From Periconia sp. R9002 (taxonomy: Eukaryota > Ascomycota > Dothideomycetes > Pleosporales > Periconiaceae), in the NCBI GenBank assembly GCA_023627715.1, contig JAMAHW010000036.1, positions 285,805 through 349,804 of the forward strand: DNA of 64,000 nucleotides. Direction: 5' to 3'. The stretch's first letter is position 1, and every line of letters starts with the position of its first letter. The position numbers and the translations under genes are program-made. Under the pieces are notes generated by a model. It saw only the letters and a program-made list of their open reading frames with translations. It ran no database searches and was not told the DNA's origin. Positions 48,192 to 58,987 of this stretch are shown here, in pieces.

Positions 48192-49938
48192 TTACTGTCT
48201 AGGTGCGGGCTTCACCTCCTCATCTGAGCCATGAGCTTCGTGAATTTTATCAGGTGTTACGAAACCCTTTGCCTGGTTCGCCGCCTCCTTTGTGTCTTCC
48301 TGATTCGCCTCGTTCTTTTTATCCAGTCCCTGTGCCTTTGCTTTGACCTCTTGTTCTTCCTTTTCCTTCCTTCTCTGCTTTTCTGCTTCCTTTTCCTCAT
48401 TTTTTTGCATGTCCTGCACCTCTGCCTTTTCTTTCTCCCAGTCTTTGTTCTTGGAATCAAATTGGTTGCGAATCTTGTCTTCCTTCGCCTTCTTGGCCTT
48501 TTCTTCCGCCTCTTTTTGTTGGCGTTCTTTCTCCATCTCCTCCATGTGTCGAATGTCGTCAACACTGGGCTCGTAAAGATGCCACACGGTGTAGTGAGGA
48601 AGGCCTACGACCGAGAATTTCATGCGCTTGGCCATCTATGACGCTTGGTTAGCATGACATTAACCTTCTGGGACAACACTGCCCACCTTTCCAAAACCTT
48701 CCGTCTCAGCGTGCTTCTCGAAGCTGAAGGCCGGGAAGTGAACGCCTTGACGGAAAACCTTCGCCTTTGCTAAGATGCTAACACCTCCCACACCATCAAT
48801 CTCCATCTCCATATCCGGATCTCCATATGGGTCACGCAAATAAGCCAAATGTGGGCGCCACGTGGCATACTCTGCGTAACCTTCTACAATGACAGCGTCT
48901 TCATCAAGCGTATCGGCCAGCGCGAGTGCTGTCTCAGATTCTTGCCACGAGTTGAGGTCATAAGGCTGTTCTCCACCAAGCCAATCGGGAAGGGGTCGCC
49001 AAACATCTGTAGGTGTCAGTAGACGCTCGATGGAAACCTATTCGTTTGTAGGATTATCAATCTTACTTGGAACGATCACATCCTTGTTATGTCTCATGAG
49101 GTCTTCTAAAATAGTAAATGGAGCAGTTTCGACATCAACATCTCTCCAATACACCCAACTGTGAGTTGGTCGGAGCGCGGCGCTCAGAAGCCAATTGCGT
49201 GCCTGTGCCATGGACTTGCGCCGACCAGCTTGGGCGGCAAAGCCGTGTCGACTCTCAACGTCCTGATTCACTTTCTGGCCGAAATCCTTTTCCATGATGG
49301 AAATTTCCCCGAAGGTCTGTTTTGGGTCCGGATGGGCCTGGAGATCCGCAAGACTCTGGTTCAGCTTGGCAATTGTGTTGTCCTTGGAATCTCCAACCAG
49401 GAACGCCAGGTCAATGAGATTGTGCGGGTAAGTCAAGTTCTTGAGGTGGCCAAAAAACATGTCCAAGTGGTTTGCGGCGTCTCGCAAAGGAGCACAGAGC
49501 AATATCCTTTCTTCTCTTTCCCATCCCCTCGCAGTACCCTGTACATTGCTCAAGTCGTAGTATCGTACGGTTTCCAACTGAGTGTCCTCGCCAGCACCAA
49601 AATAGCCAAGGGGGCCAGTGCCTAGGTTCGGTCGCAGGTTGGGGAAGAAGAAGAATAGGGCGGTACAGAATAAGGAGCCGACGAGCAGCAATCGCTGGAT
49701 GAGCTGACGCCGCCGCCTCAGCGCAGGCTGTGAACGCGGTTGAAATCTGCAGCGGCAATGAAGATTAGTGTCGTGTCGCCAGGAGGCATGAAGGTGCAAG
49801 TGGGCAGCAACATGTGGCGGCAGAGGGGCGTTGAACATGACAACGGCGGACGTACTTGTGAGGCTGGATGGAAAAAGTGCTGCCGCCGCCCACGGAGGGG
49901 TACGCAGCATGCCCGTTGGAAAAGGCATGGCGATGCAT
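48192..49938 (-). CDS. GT62 mannosyltransferase, Anp1/Mnn9/Van1 family
   Basis: Type II membrane subunit of the Golgi mannan polymerase complexes that extend the N-glycan alpha-1,6-mannose backbone. Exons 49938-49856, 49746-49067, 49006-48687 and 48635-48192 encode 508 residues. A cytoplasmic head (ending RRRRQLIQ) precedes the membrane anchor LLLVGSLFCTALFFFFP. The catalytic domain includes ERILLCAPLRDAANHLDMFF, WVYWRDVDVETAP (DxD-type metal site), DGVGGVSILAKAKVFRQG and HFPAFSFEKHAETEGFGK. After the conserved VGLPHYTVWHLYEPS, about 110 residues of Lys/Glu-rich predicted coiled coil form the tail. Anp1 seems the nearest relative, but the three paralogues cannot be separated securely by eye. 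The start at 49938 is the ATG of the frame joined through intron 1. Confidence 0.9.
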
Positions 49939-51817
49939 CTTGGAGTCGGAATGTAAGGGAAGCATCCAGGAGGGAGGCACTCTGAAGGGTTACGCCGAGA
50001 GGGTATCCCTTGGATGCAGGCACACGCACACCCCCCGGTCACCAATAGCTCGCGCGAGCTGACAGACGACGGCGGAAACGACGACAAGTCTGGAGACGCT
50101 GCAGCAAGTAATGGTAGGGGAGGGAGCCAAGTAAGTTCGAATTGATGCTGCGACGGCAGCGGACGGCGAGAAATGGGCGGTTCTGCGGAGACGAGGGTGT
50201 GGGTGGTAAGTTGGCAACTAGGTAACTCACTACTGTGTAGGTGGACAGTACGCACTCAGCACTGCGCACTGCGCAGTAGGTAATACCGATGCCCGTTTTG
50301 GCTTGGCCCCGATTGATTACTTTTGAGCACTGACTGCAAATGGATGGATGTAATGGGTGGTTTGATGAACCAACAACCCTCGTCACGGTTCAGGCCACCG
50401 TTGTCTGCATCATGGATATGATCCACCCCCCTTGCACTTTGTGGCGCCGTAACTTATTACCTAGTATGTACCTTTGTAACACCCCCCAACGGGATCCCTA
50501 CATGTTTGACAAAAGCATCTGCTGTTCATGGCGCCCAATTACGAGAATGAGTGAGATGAAGACGGACGCCCGTTCCACCCGGCCTTTGATTTCTTCGCGC
50601 TGTTTTCTATGTACATAGCTAATCCCCGGAAAACCAAGCCAAAACAATGCATCGGCTGCTTGTGCCAATTCTACAGGTACACTGCAAATCCACATCAAGC
50701 CTGCCACCCGGAAACCAAGTCTCTTTCACAGCCGCGCATCGCACACGGCCATCACCAACAGTCGCATCGTTCATCATATGCCACCCAGCCCCAATTTCAT
50801 CACTTGGCAGCCGAACCCTAGGTGTCGGGAGAACTGGGATGGAGTCAGCATTGCTCCCGCCCCAATGCAACGCACAATTGAGGGAGGCATAGCGCTCAGA
50901 AAGCCGTGTTTAGTCATGCCCTGTCGCCGGCTTCCAAGGGCAATGGCCCAGGACGGACCGTCACCCTCTTCGGCAACAGAGACCACAATTACACGCCTTT
51001 GGCGCAACTCCACAACTCATCATTCCGGTCACGCTTGCATGACTGGTAGAGTGCGGGAGGGTGACCCGGCAACAGATGTCGTTGAATGGATAGACTGGTT
51101 TTCATCCTCGCAGAAGGGGAAATGAGTGTCGAACGTACCACGAGGCCAACACGAGGGGAGGTAGCATACTTTTCTCGGATCAAAGTCTACAGATAGAGTT
51201 AATGATTGGCTACTTCATCGTACGGTAGATAGAAACAGCTTTGGGAAGACAAAGATCAGACAATGGTAAGCTTGGTATGAGATTTCTTCAACTGAAATTC
51301 AGTAGCAGAACTGATAAGATAACACTCATCATGTGGAAAATGCTGCGCATCAAACGAGAATGAGAAGATGAACTTACTAGTTGACCGATGCTAGATGAGG
51401 GAGTACCTGCTGAGGCGAGTTAGTATTGGACTCTAGCCACAGATCGTATAATCGAGGAGAAAGGGCACAGGAGGAGGATCAGTTGGTGGTGCATGTTCAC
51501 AGCTCATGGTTGTCGCACGAACAGTTCAGAAATATCAGTCATAGAGTGCCGAACGAGAGAGGAAGAGGACGAATCATCGGCGTACGTACCAGGAGCGATG
51601 CTTGCGCACCTCGAATTTTCTGTCCATTCAAGGTGCGCTGCCTGCTGTGAGGAGGAAATAGGAAGCAGGAATTCGCGGTTAAAATACTGCAAAAACCGCG
51701 AAATCTTGGCACGCAGTGTGCTTAGTCACCATGCTTTGCAAAGCTAACTCTCCCCACACTGCGCCACGCATGGTACTGTATGCTTCTTCAGAAGACAACA
51801 CGATCAACGCGTAAGAT
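49939..51817. other. Intergenic, 1879 bases, no gene recognised
   Basis: The longest empty stretch, between the divergent mannosyltransferase and Mtr3 genes. Short open frames (the best is 50778-51125, 115 codons) show no recognisable domain, codon character or splice partners. The region may contain long 5' leaders, a non-coding transcript or a fast-evolving small gene. I cannot support any of these. Confidence 0.5.
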
Positions 51818-52869
51818 ATGGCAGCACTCTCGAATCGCAGGCGAATCAATGCACCGAGCAGTGGCACATCCGCGCCCGTCTTTGCAAGAACTTTGAAAGC
51901 GCCAGAATATCTGGACAAACTGCGACCTCAGCGCACCAGAGACCCGAAAGAACTTCGAAAGATCTGTAAGTTGACATCATTCGATAAAAATCTTCCATAA
52001 GTTCATGGCTGTCTCGCGGCCCAGAAAAAACGTTCACTAACCATTCGATAGTCCTTCAGACCTCTATAATACCCTCTGCATCAGGCTCTGCGTACCTCGA
52101 GATCCCCAATACGTCGCCCTCGCACCCTACGACTCTCATCTCCCCAACCTCATCTTTAAAAATCGCCGCCTCCGTTCAAGGCCCTAAACCACTCCCTCGC
52201 TCCGCGCCTTTCAGTCCTACGTTGCTTCTATCCACCACTGTCAAATTCGCTCCCTTTGCAACCCGACATCGCAGAGGGTACATTCGTGATGCTGTGGAGA
52301 GAGACTTGGGTGTCCATCTGGAAACTGCGCTCAAAGGCGTCATAATTGGTGAAAGATGGCCCAAGAGTGGAGTGGAGATTGTGGTTACAGTCTTGGAAGG
52401 CGATGAAGGCGCGTGGTGGAGTCAGGCAGGAGAACGTAACGGCACTAGTTGGGGTTTACTGAATGTGTTGGCCGGTTGCATCACGGCCGCTGGCTCGGCG
52501 ATTATAGACGCAGGCATTGACTGCGTAGATGTAGTTTCGGGGGGAGTTGCGGCCTTTGTACCAGGCCCCTCGGCCGACGAAAGGCTTCTCGTATTGGATC
52601 CGTCTCCGGCTGAACACCGAGATATCATTGCAGCATGCACGGTTGGTTATCTGCATTCGAGAGACGAGGTCACTGAGGTATGGCTCAAAGGGGATGCGGG
52701 TTTGGAAGCGGCAGATTCTCTCATCGAGGGAGCGGCACTAGCCGCACAGGGAAGTTTCAGTGTGATGAAAGAGGTGTTTATTGAAAATCTCGAAAAGAAC
52801 GGCAATGCTGAAGGATCAGATGGGATTGGAGGGAAAAGAAAGCATGCTGATGTCGAACTGGCCGGCTAA
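51818..52869 (+). CDS. MTR3: Exosome RNase PH-like subunit Mtr3
   Basis: Structural subunit of the six-membered RNase PH ring of the RNA exosome. Exons 51818-51965 and 52052-52869 encode 321 residues. The N-terminus includes RRRINAPSSGTSAPVF and the RNase PH-like core runs through FLQTSIIPSASGSAYLEI, VKFAPFATRHRRGYIRD, GERWPKSGVEIVVTVLEGD, LNVLAGCITAAGSAIIDAGI and SGGVAAFVPG. As in eukaryotic ring subunits generally, the phosphorolytic residues are not expected to be active. The protein ends in a short polar, basic tail. A 115-residue antisense frame and neighbours are shadows. The assignment to Mtr3 rather than another ring subunit rests on the N-terminal block and the degenerate core. Confidence 0.88.
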
Positions 52870-53216
52870 AGATTCGAGTCGAGCATAGCTCCAAATGGTG
52901 TCTGTGATTCATAATGCATAGCGACGGTGTTTGGGCAAAGGATATACCGATAACAGGATCTGACGGCGTACCACGGCCGCCGAAAAATTTCAATTCAAGT
53001 TGTTACTGCCTGTGCGGCTTATACTGCCGAAACTTCCTGCCAATTGTCCAGGAAGCATACATGTATATTTCTCCGATCATCTCAAGCCCCCCTCGCCCGC
53101 TAATTCGAGCCAGTGTAAGACCTCGCAGTCGTTCCCGGGTAGCCTGTTGAGGAGAAACATGTACTCGATTCATGTTTCGCTCTCTCGTAAGCTTCCAAGT
53201 TGAGCCAGGTTTGCGC
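52870..53216. other. Intergenic between convergent genes, 347 bases
   Basis: 3' flanks of the Mtr3 and La-domain genes. No gene seen. Confidence 0.45.
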
Positions 53217-55015
53217 TTACTCCTCCAGATCAGACTCATCTTCCACGGGCTTCTCTCCCAAATCACAGGCCTGCTTCAAAACACTCTCGGGTTTTCCCGC
53301 TCCCCGCTCTTTGATAACCACCTCTTTCGGTCCCTGCCTACCCATTTCCAGCTCATTGGGCACCCATGTGTAGAAACTAGAAAGGACTTCTTTGACGTCT
53401 ACCAACATCATCACATTGTCTTTTAGGGTAAGGATTCTGGCGTGCATTTTCATACCCATAAAACACTTCTCCAGCACGCTGTCTTCGATCCAGAACTTGT
53501 ACGCCTTTTCCTCCGTCTTCATCGGTCGACCGTTGGGATACTTGTCCATTGGTAAGTCGTATTCGACGTAGTCGGGGATCTGCCAAAACCGGCACGATAG
53601 GGTACCAAGTGGTTCAAGCTGGAACTTAGGAGCATACTTCTTGTTCGCTTGATTGTACTGGTCTCGGGTATGCGGCGTCGAAAGTGCAATCGAAGTGACC
53701 TCAAGTCCGACCTCGTCATCGCTAAAAACTTCAACAGTCTTGCCGCGAATATCGTGCAAGATACTCTGTTGTCCATCGGTGCCCATAATGGCAATTCCCG
53801 ACATGAATGCGATCTTTGCCTCTTCATAGTTCAATTCTGTATCCGTAAAACTCAACCCCTCCGCATGAGTCTCGACATTCCAATCGTGAAAATCTGCGTA
53901 GGCATCTGATTTTGAAACTCCCAAGATGCTGCTGGCAGCGCGGTTGAAGTTTCCTGGGAGTGAGGAGCCTGCATTGTCGATTTTTGAAAGCTCTACCTCT
54001 GCGAGATCACACAAGGCGCGAGCCTTCTCGATATCTCCACTATATTCTGGACAAACGCTATGGTACAGAATATAGTTGTAGAAAGAGCGAAGGACCTGGC
54101 AGCCGCTTTTGATCTTATTGGACGAAGTTGACAGGTGGATGGGGAAGTAAGATGATCTCGAAAAGAATGTCAGCGAGCAAGCAATTTGGGGGAGGGAAAC
54201 TGAAGCGTGGGAAAAATGGCTTACAAAAATGCTTTCGCAACGCCGTTGAAGTCGACAACCCAGTGTTTCTCATCGGCTCTATCCCATGGCACGTTGTGGT
54301 TTGCTGTGGCCCTCGTAATCTCCTCAGCATTCATCTCAGCCATTTGCTGCTTCGTTACCGTGCCAAACATGCGAGGTGCACAATCGACTCCACCAAACCG
54401 CATCCACTTGCTGAAGACAAGGGCATACACCTCATGCATGCGCCGTTTCTGTTTGAAGCGCTGAATCGCAAGCTCGATGCGCTCTACAAAGGGTTTCTCA
54501 GGACAATACATGGCTTTCTCTTCCTCAGCTTCGGCGGGTGTTATGGGAGCCTCGGCGTAAGTATCCTCAAAGCCGGTTGGCTTCAACATGTTCTTGCTGA
54601 CACCGTCGGGATACTCGGTCTTAATCTGCGGTAGTAGTGGGACAGGGTGAACTGCCGGCTTTCTCACCCGTGGATCGTAGGCTATTTCATCGTCGTTGTA
54701 GAAGTCTGGATCGAGTGCGCAAGGTCCTTGGAGAGGCACTTTCCTGCTAATCATCTTACCGTCGTTCGAAACCACAAGGAATGGGGATTTTCTCAGAGCA
54801 GCCACAACATCGGGCTTGGGTTTGAAGCTACGCATCTTCTTGAAGCCGCAGATGCGGGATATGGACACGGGTAGGTTCTCTCGACCTCCACAGCATTGTA
54901 GGAGGTGTAGATCGGTTGGGAGGTTCTCATCTGAGAAGTAATACTCAACTTGTCTGCGGATAGCCGGTCCTTCGGGGTGGTCATCTGGCGCTGCTTGTTC
55001 CAGAGGTAGATCCAT
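53217..55015 (-). CDS. La-type (HTH) RNA-binding domain protein
   Basis: Exons 55015-54225 and 54156-53217 encode 576 residues. A La-type winged-helix domain lies near the N-terminus: AIRRQVEYYFSDENLPTDLH, then VSISRICGFKKMRSFKPKPD and VVAALRKSPFLVVSNDGK. This motif binds RNA 3' ends or A-rich RNA in the wider family. The remainder is conserved-looking but not assigned to a domain I know (EKPFVERIELAIQRFKQKRR; HNVPWDRADEKHWVVDF; KSGCQVLRSFYNYILYHSVC), and no RRM is evident next to the La module, so it is not canonical La. The intron is 68 bases, and removing it joins KAFL to SSYFP. The C-terminus is acidic (EDESDLEE). Role unknown beyond likely RNA binding. Confidence 0.85.
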
Positions 55016-55515
55016 GGCAACGGGGGGGCTGATGGTAACAAAATGGTGACCAAAGGTGCTCCGAGGATGGTTGCTGTGATGTAGCAAAGTGCGTGAGTAG
55101 CTTTATATATGCGGCTACACAAGACAGTTGATTCTTATTGGGTGGTTCTGTCGAGGAAGTAGAGCCTGGCGGTGAGTGAGGACTGGATTTAGGCAGGCGC
55201 CATGAGAACGGATTACATGTGCGCATCAACGTATATCACTACCTACCTACTTACCTATGCTCCTTGCACCTTTACCTCTACGTAGGTAGGTACATGGGTG
55301 GAGATAGTTACCAATTGTGGTTAGTTGGCACAGAATCGGTAGACTAACTCAGGGATATGCCCCTGCTAAGATTGGACCCTAGTGACCTGGTCCCTGCATG
55401 AGTGAATCTCTACCCCCACCACCTATCTACCCCTCCCCCTCCTCCTGCCCTTCTCTCTCCATTGTATTATTCGCTCTCTCACTCAGCCCAGCTTTCCCTC
55501 GTGTCTCCCTTCACC
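55016..55515. other. Divergent promoter, La protein / IPMK
   Basis: 500 bases between outward-facing genes, with a TACCTA/TAGGTA cluster at about 55238-55295 and a CT-rich leader before 55516. No coding signal accepted. Confidence 0.5.
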
Positions 55516-56611
55516 ATGGCCAAGAAAGCCTTCGATACCTCTACGCTTCAAGCCTTTGGGAATGCTGCGGCAGGCCAGTAAGCTCGCCGCCCTCTTTTTA
55601 TTCTGGCCCACATTTACTCATCTCGCCGGCAGCGACGGTGTTCTCTCTGACCCTACCGGTGCCGTAGTAGTTAAGCCCTGCACCAGGACCGAGATTGACT
55701 TCTATGAATCTGTTAATTCGAACCACCCTGATCTGGTCCCGCACTTGCCCGCTTTCATGGGAGAATTGTCCCTCACCAAGGATCAGGATGCAGGCAAGGA
55801 TGTGGCCGAATCTGGCACAATCACCACAGCCGACGGTACCATTGAGCGTCTCCACGGGAAGAAGCTCGACACTGACTTGCACATTGTTTTGGAAAACATC
55901 ACCTATGGGTTCAAGCAGCCCTGCATCTTGGACCTGAAGCTGGGCAAGCAGTTGTGGGATGAGACAGCCAAGCCAGACAAGAGGGCCCGGTTGGACGAGG
56001 TGGCCAATAGCACTACGAGCGGGAGTTTGGGGTTCCGAATTGCAGGCATGCGCACCTGGAAAGGCGAATCTGTTCCTGTGGTGCCTTCCAACCTGCAAGA
56101 CTATGTGGAGGGCAGCAGCAAGGATGGCTATTGGGTGTACAATAAGATGTATGGCCGAAAGTTCTCCACTCAAGACATCAAGGAAGGTTTCGAAGCATAT
56201 GTTTTACCTCAAGGAAAATCTCACGAACAGCTGGCTCGTGCCCAAGAGATCCTAGCGTTCTTCCTTGGAGAGGTGAAAGACATCATCTCCGTATTCGAGA
56301 AAAAAGAGTCTAGGATGTACTCTGCGTCGATATTGCTGGTATATGAAGGCGATGTGCATGAGTACTCCAAGACAAAGAAGATATTGAGGTCGCTGAGCGA
56401 TAAGGATGAGCAAGGGGATGACGACGAAGAAGAAGAGGATTTGCCAAAACTGGCTGCCGTGAAGCTGATTGATTTTGCACATGCGACATGGAGAGAAGGT
56501 GAAGGCAGTGATGATAATGCGCTGAGGGGAATGAGGAGCACAGCAACCATTTTGAAGGAACTGCTAGACACAACGAATAAGGAGCTAGAGGCAGTTGGGG
56601 AGGAATCCTAA
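55516..56611 (+). CDS. Inositol polyphosphate multikinase (Arg82/Ipk2)
   Basis: Phosphorylates Ins(1,4,5)P3 to higher inositol phosphates. Exons 55516-55577 and 55633-56611 encode 346 residues. The family catalytic motif PxxxDxKxG is present in PCILDLKLGKQLWD, and the metal-binding IDF motif in AVKLIDFAHATW. The nucleotide/inositol region includes SLGFRIAGMRTW. The start exon reads MAKKAFDTSTLQAFGNAAAG and splicing continues it into HDGVLSDPTGAVVVKPCTRT, a conserved entry. Reading through the intron gives a false hydrophobic N-terminus. An acidic loop (DDDEEEEDL) interrupts the C-lobe, as in yeast Arg82. Intron 55 bases, phase 2. Confidence 0.93.
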
Positions 56612-56788
56612 GAGGAATTGTCAATTTGAATTGGTTAGATATCAGACAATGATGGCTAGGATTAAGGATTACCTCAGAGACTACCGATTCATATTGCAGA
56701 AGATCCTCCCTATCATACTTCCTCATATAAAGAATGTGTCTGCGACAGACTCGGTTGTCGCCTCCTTTGCTTCATGTTTTAGCTTTGA

Positions 56789-58462
56789 TCAAACAAGCCC
56801 AGCCACATCCTCTGGCCATTTCCCCAAGATCAGTGCGTTGGGTACCACCATGCCGGGCTGTGGACACAACACCTTAACCCTCTTCTTCCCTTCATCAACA
56901 TCCGCAACCCACATGTAGCCCTTCACACTTGAGTCTCTTATCAACTCCTGCCTATCACTCGCTGACGCGGTCGTGATGGCCAGTAATTTGCCCACCATAT
57001 CGGAGGAGGGAAAGACCTTTTCGTAAATAGATGGGGACGAACCAAACACCTCATGAGCGTCGGCATCAGGATTGTTGGGATCAACAGAAGCTAATGGGCT
57101 GTGAGCTTTGCGAAAACACTCAAATGGCTAGATACGGAATGCAAAATATCTGAAGCAGGGAAAACGAAGAGTAAAAAGAGTGCAGAATAAATCGCCAAAG
57201 ATGGAGAAAGCTGTGAAACACTTACATTCGGTTATTCGGAAAATGTTCAGGTCACTGTAGTCAGTAGTCTGACTATGTGGCGCGAGTGCGTATTCTACGG
57301 TATGGCCGAAGAAGTAGGCTTTGATCTGCGCCTGCCTTAGATCTCGCATATAATCCTCGGTCCTGTCAACGCAGCCGCCGGATTTCTCGATACGAAGGAC
57401 GCGAATGGGCTCTTCTCCGGCGCGAGAGGAGTATTTACGGCTCAAATCCGAGTACAATCGTTCGGAGCCAACTGTCAAAAGGATGTTTACTAGTTGATTG
57501 TTAGCAGAATTCTCTCATTCAAGAGGTTTCTCTGCGTCTGGGATGGAGGGCATGAGATACTGGACAAGGGATTAGACATTGTCACACTTAAGACAAACAT
57601 CACACGCACCAGAAAACTCTGATATTATATGCTCTATGTTCTCGTAGGCACCTGCTTTTCCTTGGCTGATTGCCCCTGGGCTGTCAATGATGAAGCCGGT
57701 GTGCCTACTCGCCTTGTCCTCGACCAGTCTGCTGGTCACGGCCAAGGCCATCCGCGTCACCAACGGCTTAAACAGTTTGCCCTCTTCAGGATCCTTTAAA
57801 CCGTAGTGATAGACCAATGGCATCTTCACCGGTATAGGACTAGGTCCTGATATCGGACTGGTCCCCCACCCCTCCTGGACATCAGCAATAGAGGACAATG
57901 CAGTGGCCGTGAGAGAGCCCGGAACCGACAACATGCCTTGCCTCGGATCCAAGTTGACCACGACAGGCTGTCGATTGGTCTTGACTGCATATGCGGCCAA
58001 TGTCTTGATAAGAGATGTCTTGCCAGCATTTTCGGGTCCGACGACAAGGACCCTTGGGCCTAGCTCGCCGCATTGGACAGCTGCGTCACGCAAATGCTCG
58101 AGGGCAAAGTGTATATTCGCGCAAGTCATCATTTGCGTCTCTTCGGCGACGTATTCGGACTCTGGGTCCCCGCCAATCTCGAGCCTGCACCCGTGCCATG
58201 TGAAGACTGCACCTTTTGCGCCTTGGAAAGTGTAGGTTTGCGAGGGCGCCAGCTCGGTGCCAAAGTACTCCGCAGTCCCGGACACGAGCTTGACGGTAAG
58301 GGTGCGAGTGAAGCCGACTTCGAAGCGGTATTCTGTGTTGGCGGCCAGGTCTTGCTGGCGTATCGGATTTACTGACGGGAGATTGAGGGCTTCGATGGCT
58401 TGGGCGCCGAGGTTCAGACCGGGCAAACCGGGCAGGCCGGGGAGGCCCGGCATGGCGTTCAT
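56789..58462 (-). CDS. CLP1: mRNA 3'-end processing factor Clp1
   Basis: Subunit of cleavage factor IA/II that bridges the pre-mRNA cleavage machinery, with a P-loop polynucleotide-kinase fold. Exon 1 is 58462-57610 and exon 2 57489-57226. The last exon ends at 56789 and starts at 57105 (478 codons in all) or 57090 (473 codons). The P-loop reads VVGPENAGKTSLIKTLAAY, followed by QPVVVNLDPRQGMLSVPG and TGFIIDSPG. The N-terminal Gly-Leu-Pro run (MPGLPGLPGLPGLN) precedes the beta-sandwich (EYRFEVGFTRTLTVKLVSGT). The C-terminal domain includes YEKVFPSS and GYMWVADVDEGKKRVKVLCP. Using the otherwise best-looking acceptor, at 57129, would put a stop two codons later, so one of the later acceptors must serve. 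Confidence 0.9.
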
Positions 58463-58987
58463 TTCTTCTATGGACTTTGCTCTCGTTGTTTTGTTGAATA
58501 TGTGCCGGCGAGGTGTGGGTCAGAGAGCTTCATGGTATGGGGAGGGTGAGGAAGAGTAAGTGAAATGCAGCCGTGGAATGCAAATGCAGTTGCAGGGGTT
58601 GCGCGGGAGCTAGATAGCCGCATTAGACGCCGACCGACGCGCTTGCCTGCTTAGGTACCTACCTAGGTAAGTACCTAGCCACATACCTACCTATGTACCT
58701 TCTTGTGCGTAGCTTGGCCATGCGGGGAAGGAATCATACAGCTTCCTCTTCTCTGCTCTCCCCTCCTCTTCGCCAGCCCTCAATCATGTATTGGACATGA
58801 AACATATCATAGCACGCATAGCAATGCCATACACCTTGCAGCGCTGACCAGTCAATCCTAGCCTGCCTACCTACCTACCACTCATCGCCGGGCTTCGTCA
58901 CAATCGTCCATCCCTTCACCCACTCTCTTTCGCGACCATCCTACTCGACGTGTTCGTCCCATCTACGTGCGCCGGCCCGATTTCAAC
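58463..58987. other. Divergent promoter, Clp1 / GH125
   Basis: 525 bases with a dense TACCTAGGTA-type cluster (about 58650-58700) and a second at 58865-58880. No gene seen. Confidence 0.5.

Noticed and set aside
50778..51125. 115-codon plus-strand frame in the 1.9 kb gap
   Set aside because: No domain, no splice partners, and an equally long opposite-strand frame overlaps it. Unsupported.
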